From assembly GCA_046727955.1 (NCBI GenBank), contig JBKPDO010000179.1, positions 1 to 31,549 on the forward strand: DNA of 31,549 nt. Reading direction: 5' to 3'. The notes beneath the pieces were generated by a model, which saw only the letters and a program-made list of their open reading frames with translations, ran no database searches and was not told where the DNA came from. The translations under genes and the position numbers were made by a program. Of the stretch, positions 6,742 to 15,308 are shown piece after piece; positions within the stretch are counted from its first letter, which is position 1, and each line of letters starts with the position of its first letter. This stretch comes from DASVXQ01 sp046727955. GTDB lineage: Bacteria; Actinomycetota; CALGFH01.

Positions 6742-7911
6742 ATGATCCCGATGCGCGCACGTCTCTGCCTGCTGCTGCTGGTGGTCCTGGTCGGCGCGGG
6801 CGTGACAGCGCCAGTGGCCGCCGCGGCTCCCCACCCCTTGGCGACCGCGCCCGCCCTCGGTCCCGCCGGCCCGAACAAGGTCGCCTCGCATTTCGCCATC
6901 CTGGTCGACGCGCGCAGTGGCATGGTGCTGTGGAGCCGGGGCGCGACCACGACGCGGGCGCCGGCGAGCCTGACCAAGATGCTCACCGCCCTGCTGGTGC
7001 GAGCCACCCTGCCGCTGAACGCGGTGGCGGTGACTACCAAGGATGCCGCCAGGACGCCGCCGAGCAAGCTGGCGCTCAAGACGGGCCAGAAGATCACTGT
7101 GGGCCAGGCGCTCGAGGCCCTGATGATCGTGTCCGCCAACGACATGGCGGTCCTGCTCGCGGAACGCGCCGCCGGGTCGGTGGCGCGCTTTGAGCAGGCG
7201 ATGAACGCGGAGTCCCGACTGCTCGGGCTGCACCAGTCCTACTGGCGGAGCACCAACGGCCTGGACACGGCCGGGCACCGCTCCAGCGCCTTCGACCTCG
7301 CGATTCTGAGCAGGGCGGTGCTGCTCGACCCGTGGCTGGCGCGGGTGGTGCGAACGCCCAAGGTGGTGTTCACCACTCCGGACGGCCATCGCCACGAGCT
7401 GTACGCGCACTCCAAGTTCCTGCGGGAGTACAAGGGCGCCATCGGGGTCAAGACCGGCTTCACCGATGTTGCCGGGCGATGCCTGGCGGCGGCCGCGACC
7501 CGCAAGGGCCGGACCTTGATCGCGGTGGTCCTGAACAGCCCCGATCCGGCGGGCGACGCCGCCCGGCTGATGGACTGGGGCTTCGGGCCGGGAAGCGCCG
7601 TCTCGAGCCGCGTCAGCCTGCCGGCCTATGTCGCTCCCATGGGCGTGAAGACGCTGCTCACGCCCGCGACGACGAGCACCGTGCCCGCCGGGTCCGGGTC
7701 TGTCGGGTCGGGGCTGGGGTCGGGGCTGGGGTCGGGGCTGGGGTCGAGCAGCCGGGCCCAGCCCGCGTCCGCGCGGCTTCGGGACTGGCTTGCGCACTGG
7801 CCCGCCAGCAACCGGCTGGCCGCCGGAGCAGGTGCGGGGGGCGTCGCCCTGCTTGGTGGCACCGGGCTCGCCCTCCGCCGCCGGCGGCGCCGCGTCCCTC
7901 CAGGTCCGTGA
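6742..7911 (+). CDS. D-alanyl-D-alanine carboxypeptidase (peptidase S11), membrane-anchored
   Basis: A 389-residue penicillin-binding protein. An N-terminal signal peptide (residues 4-29, leucine/valine-rich, ending AAAAP) exports it. The three active-site motifs are S76-LT-K79, S131-A-N133 and K237-T-G239, with normal spacing for DacA/DacC-type enzymes that trim the terminal D-alanine from peptidoglycan stem peptides. The C-terminus has a GSGL repeat linker encoded by a 12-bp tandem repeat, then a hydrophobic segment (about 355-378) and a final arginine-rich cytoplasmic stretch, so the enzyme is held at the membrane by its C-terminus. ATG 6742 and 6751 are both possible starts, and neither has a good ribosome site. 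Confidence 0.93.
   Translation: MIPMRARLCLLLLVVLVGAGVTAPVAAAAPHPLATAPALGPAGPNKVASHFAILVDARSGMVLWSRGATTTRAPASLTKMLTALLVRATLPLNAVAVTTKDAARTPPSKLALKTGQKITVGQALEALMIVSANDMAVLLAERAAGSVARFEQAMNAESRLLGLHQSYWRSTNGLDTAGHRSSAFDLAILSRAVLLDPWLARVVRTPKVVFTTPDGHRHELYAHSKFLREYKGAIGVKTGFTDVAGRCLAAAATRKGRTLIAVVLNSPDPAGDAARLMDWGFGPGSAVSSRVSLPAYVAPMGVKTLLTPATTSTVPAGSGSVGSGLGSGLGSGLGSSSRAQPASARLRDWLAHWPASNRLAAGAGAGGVALLGGTGLALRRRRRRVPPGP
7705..7746. repeat. 12-bp tandem repeat inside carboxypeptidase gene
   Basis: The unit GGGTCGGGGCTG occurs three and a half times without error. It encodes the flexible Gly/Ser/Leu linker between the catalytic region and the membrane anchor. Being a multiple of three, copy-number changes would lengthen the linker without shifting the frame. 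Confidence 0.9.
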
Positions 7912-7928
7912 CCGGCGACCCGCACCCC

Positions 7929-8066
7929 GGGGTCCGGGCGGCCCGCACCCGGTCCGGCGGGTCCGGCGGCCGGCACCCGGGTCCGGTTCGCCGGGTCCGG
8001 TTCACTGGGGTCCGGTTCACTGGGGTCCGGCGGCCCGCACCAGGGGTCCGGTTCACCGGGGTCCGT
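7929..8066. repeat. GGTCCGG repeat array
   Basis: The heptamer GGTCCGG occurs eight times (7931, 7951, 7960, 7980, 7994, 8009, 8024, 8045) and once as GGTCCGT (8060). Intervals are 9-21 bases, mostly 14-15 in the second half, where the unit is GGGTCCGGTTCACTG or close to it. The array starts 18 bases after the carboxypeptidase stop and ends before the SOS promoter. Apart from this array and the SOS promoter the 7912-8263 gap holds no gene. Confidence 0.85.
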
Positions 8067-8141
8067 CTGGGTGGCCACGGACCGCTCACCGGATGGCTGA
8101 GGCCGTCCTCGACCACGCCCGCATGCGCCTGACCAGGCGAC

Positions 8142-8179
8142 TTGACGCGTGCTCCGTTGGGGGTCGAACATACGTTCGA
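8142..8179 (+). promoter_or_regulatory. LexA (SOS) box overlapping a promoter
   Basis: 8164-8179 reads TCGAACATACGTTCGA, a perfect inverted repeat matching the actinobacterial LexA consensus TCGAAC-N4-GTTCGA at every defined position. A TTGACG -35 element (8142-8147) lies upstream, and a -10 candidate, GAACAT (8166-8171, 18-base spacer), lies inside the box, so bound LexA would block polymerase. The downstream gene begins at 8264. Confidence 0.85.
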
Positions 8180-8263
8180 AGCATGACTATCAGCCGGCCC
8201 TGCCACCAGCGACCCGATCGACGCGGGACGAGGGCGGGTCGGGTATGGGAGAGGAGCCGACCA

Positions 8264-8533
8264 GTGCTCGAGACGACCACCATCGGACCGGACGACGCGG
8301 TCACCGTGTCTTCGCTCCTCGGCGAGATCGGTCACAGCCCGGAGGTGCCCGCGGACATTGGAGCCGCGGCCCTGTTCTGGTCCTCTGAGATCAATGCGGA
8401 GATGGACCGCGTCGACCTGCAGACCGTGGCGTGGCTGCTGCGCGACGCGAGCGCGCAGCGCCTGGTCGCCTCGGCACGCCGCGACCAGGCCCGCTACTGG
8501 GCCGCATACATCGAGGGCCGGATGGCCCGATGA
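8264..8533 (+). CDS. Small SOS-controlled protein, function unknown
   Basis: An 89-residue protein preceded by a perfect LexA box 84 bases upstream. The GTG start has GAGGAG at 8251-8256, seven bases upstream. An in-frame ATG at 8183, four bases after the box, would give 116 residues but lacks a ribosome site and adds an Arg/Pro-rich leader. The protein looks helical: VTVSSLLGEIGHS, then ALFWSSEINAEMDR, then LQTVAWLLRDA and RRDQARYWAAYIEGRM. There is no signal peptide, membrane segment or cysteine. I do not recognise the family. The promoter suggests induction by DNA damage; a regulatory or division-delaying role is only a guess. Confidence 0.65.
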   Translation: MLETTTIGPDDAVTVSSLLGEIGHSPEVPADIGAAALFWSSEINAEMDRVDLQTVAWLLRDASAQRLVASARRDQARYWAAYIEGRMAR

Positions 8534-8556
8534 GCTGAGCAACATCAGCTGAGCAG

Positions 8557-8668
8557 CCCGACCTTACCGCGTGGGCCGCACCCTGCCGCGCGCAACGCAC
8601 CCGACCTTGCCGCGTGGGATCCAGTTTGCCGCGCGCAGCGCACCTTTAGCGCCCGACCTTGCCGCGTG
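8557..8668. repeat. Dispersed 17-bp repeats downstream of the SOS gene
   Basis: CCCGACCTTGCCGCGTG occurs at 8600-8616 and 8652-8668, and with one change (TTACC) at 8557-8573. Between them GCCGCGCGCA(A/G)CGCACC occurs twice (from about 8585 and 8629). A related palindrome CCTTGCCGCAAGG follows at 8676-8688. The whole gap 8534-8737 is made of these elements and separates the convergent SOS gene and thiE. No terminator with a T-run is seen. Confidence 0.75.
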
Positions 8669-8737
8669 AGGTGCACCTTGCCGCAAGGAGCAACCAAACA
8701 CCCCAAATTAGCTGCACGGTGCCGGCTTCTGGGCGGC

Positions 8738-9382
8738 TCAGGTGGTTTGCTCCAGGAGGAGGCGGAGGTTCGTGGCGGCGGCCGGTGGGTCGGCCGAGTT
8801 GGTGATCGCGCGGACGACCACGACCCGGGTGGCGCCCGCGTGGGTGACCTCGGCGAGGTTCGAGGGGTCGATGCCGCCGATGGCGAACCAGGGCACCTGC
8901 GCGTTCAGGGCGGACACGGCCTTGAGCACGGTGGTGCCCACGGCTGGGCGGTCGGGCTTGGTTGCGGTCGGGTAGACGGGACCGACCGCGAAATAGTCCC
9001 AGCCCTCGGCGATGGCGTCCTGGGCCTGCTCGAGGTCGTGGGTCGAGCGGCCGAGCAGCACGCCGTCCCCCACGATGCGCCTGGCCCAGGCCATCGGAAG
9101 GTCCCCCTGACCCAGGTGAAGGACGTCGGCGCCGGCGGCCAGGGCGACGTCCGCGCGGTCGTTCACGGCGAACAGCGCTCCGTGCCGAGCGGCGGCCGCC
9201 CCAAGGACCGCGGCCGCCTCCAGCAGCGGGACAGCCTCTGCTTCCTTGTCCCGGAGCTGAAGAACGTCCACGCCGGCCCCATAGACAGCCTCGGCGAATT
9301 CGGCCAGGTCCGGACGGATCGGCGTGCACAGGTAGAGGCGCGCAGCGGCAAGCCGGTCTCGCCGGGCGGCCGGCTGCATCAC
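8738..9382 (-). CDS. thiE: Thiamine phosphate synthase
   Basis: A 214-residue TIM-barrel enzyme joining hydroxymethylpyrimidine diphosphate and thiazole phosphate to thiamine phosphate. Family motifs seen: LQLRDKEA (diphosphate-side lysine), FAVNDRADVALAAGADVLHLGQGDLP, VGPVYPTATKPD and FAIGGIDPSNLAEV. Length is normal. It is the last gene of the thi operon; the GTG at 9382 overlaps the thiG stop (GTGA), and an ATG follows at 9379. The -LLLEQTT end leads into a repeat-filled gap. Confidence 0.93.
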   Translation of the reverse strand: MMQPAARRDRLAAARLYLCTPIRPDLAEFAEAVYGAGVDVLQLRDKEAEAVPLLEAAAVLGAAAARHGALFAVNDRADVALAAGADVLHLGQGDLPMAWARRIVGDGVLLGRSTHDLEQAQDAIAEGWDYFAVGPVYPTATKPDRPAVGTTVLKAVSALNAQVPWFAIGGIDPSNLAEVTHAGATRVVVVRAITNSADPPAAATNLRLLLEQTT

Positions 9383-10287
9383 TCGCGCCCGGCCGCCCGA
9401 CCACCAAGTTGGCCCGACCCCACCCGACCACCCCGCGGGGCGGACCCAGCATCCCCCCGCGAGGCCGACCCAACCCCATCTCCCTGTGACGCCGACCCCA
9501 CCGCCTCCGGCACCTCTTCCAGGTCGGGCAGGCCCTCGAAGGACGTCGAGGCCTCGGCGTACAGCCGGCGGGGAATGCGGCCCGCGCGGAACGCCAGGCG
9601 GCCGGCCTCGACCGCCCGGCGCATCGCCTCGGCCATCAGCACCGGCTCCTGGGCACGGGTCACCGCGCTCGCCAGGAGCACGCCGTCGCAGCCGAGCTCC
9701 ATCGCCATGGCGGCGTCCGAGGCGGTGCCGATCCCGGCGTCCAGGACCACCGGAACGGTGGCGCGCTCGATGATGATGCGCAGGTTGTAGGGGTTGCGGA
9801 TGCCCATGCCGCTGCCGATCGGCGCGCCCAGCGGCATCACCGCCGCACAGCCGATCTCCTGGAGCTGGCGCGCCAGCACGGGGTCGTCGTTGCTGTAGGG
9901 CAGGACGACGAAGCCGTCGTCGACCAGCGCCTCCGCCGCGTCGCGCAGCTCCACCGCGTCGGGCAGCAGCGTGCGGTCGTCGCCGATGACCTCAAGCTTG
10001 ATCCAGTCGGTGACGAACGCCTCCCGCGCCAGCTTGGCGGTGCGAACAGCGTCGCGCGCGGTGAAGCAGCCGGCGGTGTTGGGCAGCAGCCGGCAGCCGA
10101 GGCGGCGCAGCACCTCGAGCACCGATCCCGGCGTGCCCGGCCGCACGCGGCGCAGGGCCACCGTGGCCAGCTCCGCCCCGGAGGCGACCAGGGCGCGCTC
10201 GAGCGCCTCGAGGCTGACCGCGCCACCGGTGCCCATGATCAGCCGGGACGAGAACGCCTGGCCGGCGATCACCAACGGGTCGTCCAT
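9379..10287 (-). CDS. thiG: Thiazole synthase ThiG with C-terminal repeat tail
   Basis: A 302-residue enzyme that forms the thiazole phosphate ring from deoxyxylulose phosphate, dehydroglycine and the ThiS thiocarboxylate. The Schiff-base lysine is K97 in DWIKLEVIGD. PNTAGC, PIGSGMGIRNPYNL, LDAGIGTASDAAMAMELG and LLASAVTRAQEP are all present. The family normally ends after the segment reading RLAFRAGRIPRR, near residue 250; here about 40 Gly/Ser/Arg-rich residues with repeated GSAS(Q/R)GD follow. The tail looks disordered and was probably produced by repeat growth. The ATG lies one base after the thiS stop. Confidence 0.93.
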   Translation of the reverse strand: MDDPLVIAGQAFSSRLIMGTGGAVSLEALERALVASGAELATVALRRVRPGTPGSVLEVLRRLGCRLLPNTAGCFTARDAVRTAKLAREAFVTDWIKLEVIGDDRTLLPDAVELRDAAEALVDDGFVVLPYSNDDPVLARQLQEIGCAAVMPLGAPIGSGMGIRNPYNLRIIIERATVPVVLDAGIGTASDAAMAMELGCDGVLLASAVTRAQEPVLMAEAMRRAVEAGRLAFRAGRIPRRLYAEASTSFEGLPDLEEVPEAVGSASQGDGVGSASRGDAGSAPRGGRVGSGQLGGRAAGRE

Positions 10288-10288
10288 C

Positions 10289-10495
10289 TCAACCTCCCTG
10301 GGCGGCGCCCAGTACCTCGATGCGGTCGTGCTCGCCGAGCTCGGTGGTGGGCCAGGCGCCGCGCGCCACCACCTCGCCGTTCACCGCCACCGCGATGCCA
10401 GCGCCCGACGGCTGGTGGCCGAGCCCGAAGAGCAGGGCGGACACGGTCGTGCCCGGCGCCACCTGTGCCGGCTCGCCGTTGACGACCACGGTCAT
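10289..10495 (-). CDS. thiS: Sulfur carrier protein ThiS
   Basis: A 68-residue ubiquitin-like protein ending in the required Gly-Gly, whose terminal glycine carries the sulfur as a thiocarboxylate. MTVVVNGEPAQV, TVSALL, GIAVAVNGEVV and DRIEVLGAAQGG are the expected segments. The ATG overlaps the thiO stop (ATGA), and thiG follows after one base, so ThiO, ThiS and ThiG are made together. No ThiF adenylyltransferase is in the window. Confidence 0.95.
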   Translation of the reverse strand: MTVVVNGEPAQVAPGTTVSALLFGLGHQPSGAGIAVAVNGEVVARGAWPTTELGEHDRIEVLGAAQGG

Positions 10496-11781
10496 CGCGG
10501 CAGGTCCCGCTGGCTGCCGCCGGCGGGTCCGGATGGCACGTCCGCCTCCAGCGCATCCGGCCCCTGCGCTGGCGCGCTGCCGTTCGCGCCCTCGACCGTG
10601 GCGAAGCCCTCGACCGTGGCGAAGCGACGCGGCGAGAAGCTCTCGATCATCTCGGGGGCACGACCGCTGACCAGTAGCTCGGCAATGGCTTCCGCGGTGA
10701 CAGGCGTGAGCAGGATGCCGTTGCGGTAGTGACCGGCGGCGATCACCAGACCTTCGAGCTGAGAGGGGCCGAGCAGCGGGGCGTTGTCGGGTGAGCCGGG
10801 GCGCAGCCCCGCCACGGTCTCGATCAGCTCCAGCTCCGTCACCTCGGGGAGCAGCTCGAAGGCGGCGCGCAGCAGGTCGTGGACAGCGCCGGCGGTGACG
10901 GTGATGTCGAAGCCCTGCTCCTCGACGGTGGCGCCGATCACCACCCGGCCGTCGTCCCGCGGCACCACGTAGACCTCCAGCCCGCGCACATTGCGCTGGC
11001 ACAGCGGCGCCTCCGCCGGACCGCGCAGGTGCAGGAGCTGTCCCTTGACCGGCCGCACCGGAGGCAGGGCGCCGGGCGGCAAGCCTCCCAGGGTGCCGCT
11101 CCAGCAGCCGGCCGCCAGCACCACGGCGTTGGCCTCGACCGCCTCACCGCCCGCGAGCACCACCCCCCTGACCCGGTCGCGCTCGACCCGGACCGCGGCG
11201 ACGCGGCCGGAGCGGCGCCGCACGCCTGCCCGGTCGCAGGCGGTGAGCAGCGCGGCGACCAGTGCGCGGTTGTCGACCTGGTGGTCGCCGGTGGCCATGA
11301 TGCCGCCGCGCACGCTCGGCGCGAGACCCGGCTCGAGCTGCCTGCACTCGCGCCCGCGCAGGCGCTCGACCTGGAGCCCGAGCCCGCGCTGGAAGCGGTA
11401 CAGGTCCTCCAGGGCGGCGTTGTCGTCGGTGTCCCTCGCCACCGTGAGCGTGCCGCAGCGGCGGTACCCGACCGAGGCGCCCGCCCGCTCCTCGAGCTCA
11501 GCCACGAAGGTGGGCCAGCGCGCGGCAGCGGCCAGGTTGAGCCGCAGCAATGCCTGCTCACCGAAGTGGACCTCGGTTACGGGCGCGAGCATGCCGGCGG
11601 CGGCCCATGACGCTCCCCGGACGCGGTGGTCGTCGACCAGAGTGACCCGGAGGCCGGCATGGGCCGCGCGCCAGGCGATGCCAAGACCAATCACGCCGCC
11701 GCCGACGACCACCGCCTCCGCGGCGGGGAACCCCGCCCCGGCGCGGGCGGTCCCGGTGCGCGCGGCCACCTGGTCCGTCAT
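10492..11781 (-). CDS. thiO: Glycine oxidase ThiO (FAD-dependent)
   Basis: A 429-residue DAO-family flavoprotein supplying dehydroglycine for the thiazole ring. The FAD motif GGGVIGLGIAW lies at 27-37, with GASWAAAGMLAP after the dinucleotide fold. VKGQLLHLR, GATVEEQGFD and GHYRNGILLTPVTAEAIAELL are family segments; the last is the characteristic C-terminal FAD-contact block. About 45 unusual residues follow, beginning with FATVEG twice, encoded by a perfect 18-bp duplication. The ATG has AGGGAGG eight bases upstream, and this site is the 3' end of the TPP riboswitch. It is the first gene of thiO-thiS-thiG-thiE. Confidence 0.94.
   Translation of the reverse strand: MTDQVAARTGTARAGAGFPAAEAVVVGGGVIGLGIAWRAAHAGLRVTLVDDHRVRGASWAAAGMLAPVTEVHFGEQALLRLNLAAAARWPTFVAELEERAGASVGYRRCGTLTVARDTDDNAALEDLYRFQRGLGLQVERLRGRECRQLEPGLAPSVRGGIMATGDHQVDNRALVAALLTACDRAGVRRRSGRVAAVRVERDRVRGVVLAGGEAVEANAVVLAAGCWSGTLGGLPPGALPPVRPVKGQLLHLRGPAEAPLCQRNVRGLEVYVVPRDDGRVVIGATVEEQGFDITVTAGAVHDLLRAAFELLPEVTELELIETVAGLRPGSPDNAPLLGPSQLEGLVIAAGHYRNGILLTPVTAEAIAELLVSGRAPEMIESFSPRRFATVEGFATVEGANGSAPAQGPDALEADVPSGPAGGSQRDLPR
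10588..10623. repeat. 18-bp tandem duplication in thiO 3' end
   Basis: GCCCTCGACCGTGGCGAA is repeated exactly (10588-10605, 10606-10623) and gives FATVEG twice in the C-terminal tail of ThiO, beyond the conserved fold. Confidence 0.9.
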
Positions 11782-11788
11782 CTACAAC

Positions 11789-11880
11789 CTCCCTTCGCCG
11801 GCATTACCCGGAGCAGGTTCCGACGGTCGGCGGCCGCCATAGCCGCCCTCTCAGCCCGGTGGCACCGGGCTCCCGTGTCG
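11789..11880 (-). promoter_or_regulatory. TPP riboswitch (THI element)
   Basis: Read on the minus strand the leader has the conserved pyrimidine-sensing GGCTGAGAG (11856-11848) after a GC-rich P1/P2 region, a variable P3 stem, then ACCTGCTCCGGGTAATGCC (about 11818-11800) and GGCGAAGGGA closing P1. These are the defining parts of the thiamine pyrophosphate aptamer. The thiO ribosome site (AGGGAGG) overlaps the closing strand, and only eight bases separate it from the ATG, leaving no room for a terminator. Control is therefore probably translational: bound TPP hides the site. Confidence 0.96.
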
Positions 11881-11946
11881 CCCCAGCGTACGCGTGTTCC
11901 TGTCTGCCCGCTGAGGCGCGCAGGGGCGATTCACCCCATTAGCAGC

Positions 11947-11983
11947 ACGGCAGGCCCTGGGCGGTTCGCCCGGGGCCTGCCGT
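11947..11983 (-). terminator. Long hairpin after groEL, possible terminator
   Basis: A 17-bp stem (11947-11963 with 11967-11983, one non-Watson-Crick pair) closes on a three-base loop. It lies about 150 bases beyond the groEL stop and before the thi riboswitch, the place for a transcript end. No T-run follows on the minus strand, so it would be a U-less type, as is common in GC-rich actinobacteria. It could also serve as an RNA-stability stem. Confidence 0.5.
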
Positions 11984-12029
11984 GTCGTGGATCGAGGGTC
12001 GGCTGCTGGCGCAGCTCGCGCGCGTGCGG

Positions 12030-12134
12030 CTAGTGCATGTGCGGCTAGTGCATGTGCGGCTAGTGCATGTGCGGCTAGTGCATGTGCGGCTAGTGCATGT
12101 GCGGCTAGTGCATGTGCGGCTAGTGCTTGTGCGG

Positions 12135-12149
<15 letters not shown>
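12030..12149. repeat. Eight 15-bp tandem repeats of the groEL stop region
   Basis: The unit CTAGTGCATGTGCGG (plus strand) occurs eight times without spacers, plus a 6-base partial at 12024-12029. Read on the minus strand each unit is CCG CAC ATG CAC TAG, that is Pro-His-Met-His-stop, the exact last five codons of groEL. The first copy (12135-12149) is the genuine gene end; the next (12120-12134) has one change giving PHKH; the other six are identical to the first. Confidence 0.97.
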
Positions 12150-13739
<1,590 letters not shown>

Positions 13740-13779
13740 GGTCCTTCGGTTCCTTGTCTCTCCGCCGGACGGCGGCTGC

Positions 13780-14073
13780 CTACTTGGTGACGACGGCGAG
13801 GACGTCCCGCGCGGACAGGATCAGGTAGTCCTCCCCGCCGAACTTGACCTCGGTGCCGCCGTACTTGGAGTAGATGACGGTGTCGCCCACCTTGACGTCG
13901 AGAGGCACCCTGGCGCCGTCCTCGAAGCGGCCGGGGCCGACGGCGATGACCTCGCCCTCCTGAGGCTTCTCCTTGGCGGTGTCGGGGATGACGATGCCCG
14001 AGGCGGTCGTCTCCTCACCCTCGCCCGGCTTGACGACGATCCGGTCCTCGAGCGGCTGCAGGTTGACGCTCAT
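13780..14073 (-). CDS. groES: Co-chaperonin GroES
   Basis: A 97-residue cap protein of the GroEL chamber. LQPLEDRIVVKPGEGEETTASGIVIPD contains the mobile loop that docks on GroEL; VGDTVIYSKYGGTEVKFGGEDYLIL and DVLAV complete the fold. AGGAGG precedes the ATG by five bases. It is first in the groES-groEL operon, with a CIRCE operator about 95 bases upstream. Confidence 0.98.
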   Translation of the reverse strand: MSVNLQPLEDRIVVKPGEGEETTASGIVIPDTAKEKPQEGEVIAVGPGRFEDGARVPLDVKVGDTVIYSKYGGTEVKFGGEDYLILSARDVLAVVTK

Positions 14074-14167
14074 CGATTCCTCCTGTCCTATCCAGACCCG
14101 GCCAGCATCGGGCCACAGACGGTAATAGCTGGTAAAGGGCGAGCTAGCCCTCCGCTCGGCGCGGATA

Positions 14168-14194
14168 TTAGCACTCGCATCAGTTGAGTGCTAG
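14168..14194 (-). promoter_or_regulatory. CIRCE operator (HrcA site) of groESL
   Basis: TTAGCACTC (14168-14176), nine bases, then GAGTGCTAG (14186-14194) matches the HrcA-binding consensus TTAGCACTC-N9-GAGTGCTAA with one change at the end. On the minus strand a TAATAT -10 candidate (14170-14165) overlaps the operator, so HrcA would repress groESL until heat or misfolded protein titrates it. Confidence 0.95.
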
Positions 14195-14264
14195 CGGCAT
14201 CGTAGAGACGCCCGCCCGGGACCGTCAAGACCCGCTTCCACACCCTGGTCGCCCGCCCGGCGCG

Positions 14265-15308
14265 CTAGCGTCGAGCCTCCTTCACCCGCCGCGCCGCGCG
14301 CCGGCCCACGCCGGGCACGATCCGCAAGTTCGGGTCGGCGCCGACGTCCAGGGGCGTGCGCTCGCCGCGCTCCAGCGCGAACGTGCCGGCGCAGGCCACC
14401 ATGGCGCCGTTGTCGGTGCACAGCCTCGGCGAGGGCGCCAGCACTCGCACGCGCCGGGCGGCGGCCTGGAGCTCCAGCCTGGCGCGCAGCCGCGAGTTGG
14501 CCGCAACCCCGCCAGCCAGCAGCACCGTGTCCAGCCCCTCCTCACGCGCCGCACGGAGGATTTTGCGGACCTGCACGTCGACCACTGCCTCCTGGAAGGA
14601 CGCGGCGACGTCGGCCACGCGCAGCTCGCCCTCGTGACCGCGGACGTGGCGCAGCACAGCGGTCTTCAGGCCCGACAGCGAGAAGTCGTAGGTGCCGTCG
14701 TCGATCAGCGAGCGGGGAAAGCTCACCGCTGCCGGGTCGCCCTCGCGGGCGAGCCGGTCGATCTCCGGGCCGCCCGGGTAGCCCAGCCCGAGCACCCGGG
14801 CGACCTTGTCGTACGCCTCGCCGGCGGCGTCGTCGATGGTCTGGCCGAGCATGCGGAACTCACCCTCGCCGTCCATCACCAGCAGGCTCGTGTGCCCGCC
14901 CGAGACCACGAACACGACCGCGGGCGCCGGCAGCGCCCCGTGCTCCAGCACGTTGGCATAGACGTGCGCGACCAGGTGGTTCACCCCGATCAGGGGACGG
15001 TCGAGGGCGAGCGCGTAGGCCTTGGCCGCCGCCACGCCGACCAGCAGCGAGCCGGCCAGCCCCGGGCCGACGGTGACCGCGATGGCGTCGAGGTCCGCCA
15101 GCGTCGTGCCGGCATCGGCACAGGCCTGCTCGACCGCGGGATGCAGCAGGTCGACGTGCGCGCGCGAGGCGACCTCTGGCACTACCCCGCCGTAGCGGGA
15201 ATGCAGCAGCTGCTGGTCGGCGATCACGTTCGAGCGCAGCGCCTTGCCGTTCTCCACCACCGCGACGCCGGTCTCGTCGCACGACGTCTCGATGCCGAGC
15301 ACCAGCAC
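14265..15308 (-). CDS. tsaD: tRNA t6A threonylcarbamoyltransferase subunit TsaD
   Basis: A 347-residue ASKHA-fold protein that transfers the threonylcarbamoyl group to A37 of ANN-decoding tRNAs. GIETSCDETGVAVV starts it, the metal-binding pair is H111 and H115 in NHLVAH (a variant spelling of the usual HxEGH), and VVSGGHTSLL, DDAAGEAYDKVARVLGLGYPGGP and LLAGGVAANSRLR follow. The GTG start directly adjoins the rimI stop (TGAGTG). It is last in tsaB-rimI-tsaD. The C-terminal 15 residues are Arg/Ala-rich. Confidence 0.96.
   Translation of the reverse strand: MLVLGIETSCDETGVAVVENGKALRSNVIADQQLLHSRYGGVVPEVASRAHVDLLHPAVEQACADAGTTLADLDAIAVTVGPGLAGSLLVGVAAAKAYALALDRPLIGVNHLVAHVYANVLEHGALPAPAVVFVVSGGHTSLLVMDGEGEFRMLGQTIDDAAGEAYDKVARVLGLGYPGGPEIDRLAREGDPAAVSFPRSLIDDGTYDFSLSGLKTAVLRHVRGHEGELRVADVAASFQEAVVDVQVRKILRAAREEGLDTVLLAGGVAANSRLRARLELQAAARRVRVLAPSPRLCTDNGAMVACAGTFALERGERTPLDVGADPNLRIVPGVGRRAARRVKEARR

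Noticed and set aside
8183..8263. ATG 8183 as start of the SOS gene
   Set aside because: It is in frame but lacks a ribosome site and adds an Arg/Pro-rich leader, whereas GTG 8264 has GAGGAG at ideal distance. A leaderless transcript from the SOS promoter cannot be fully excluded.
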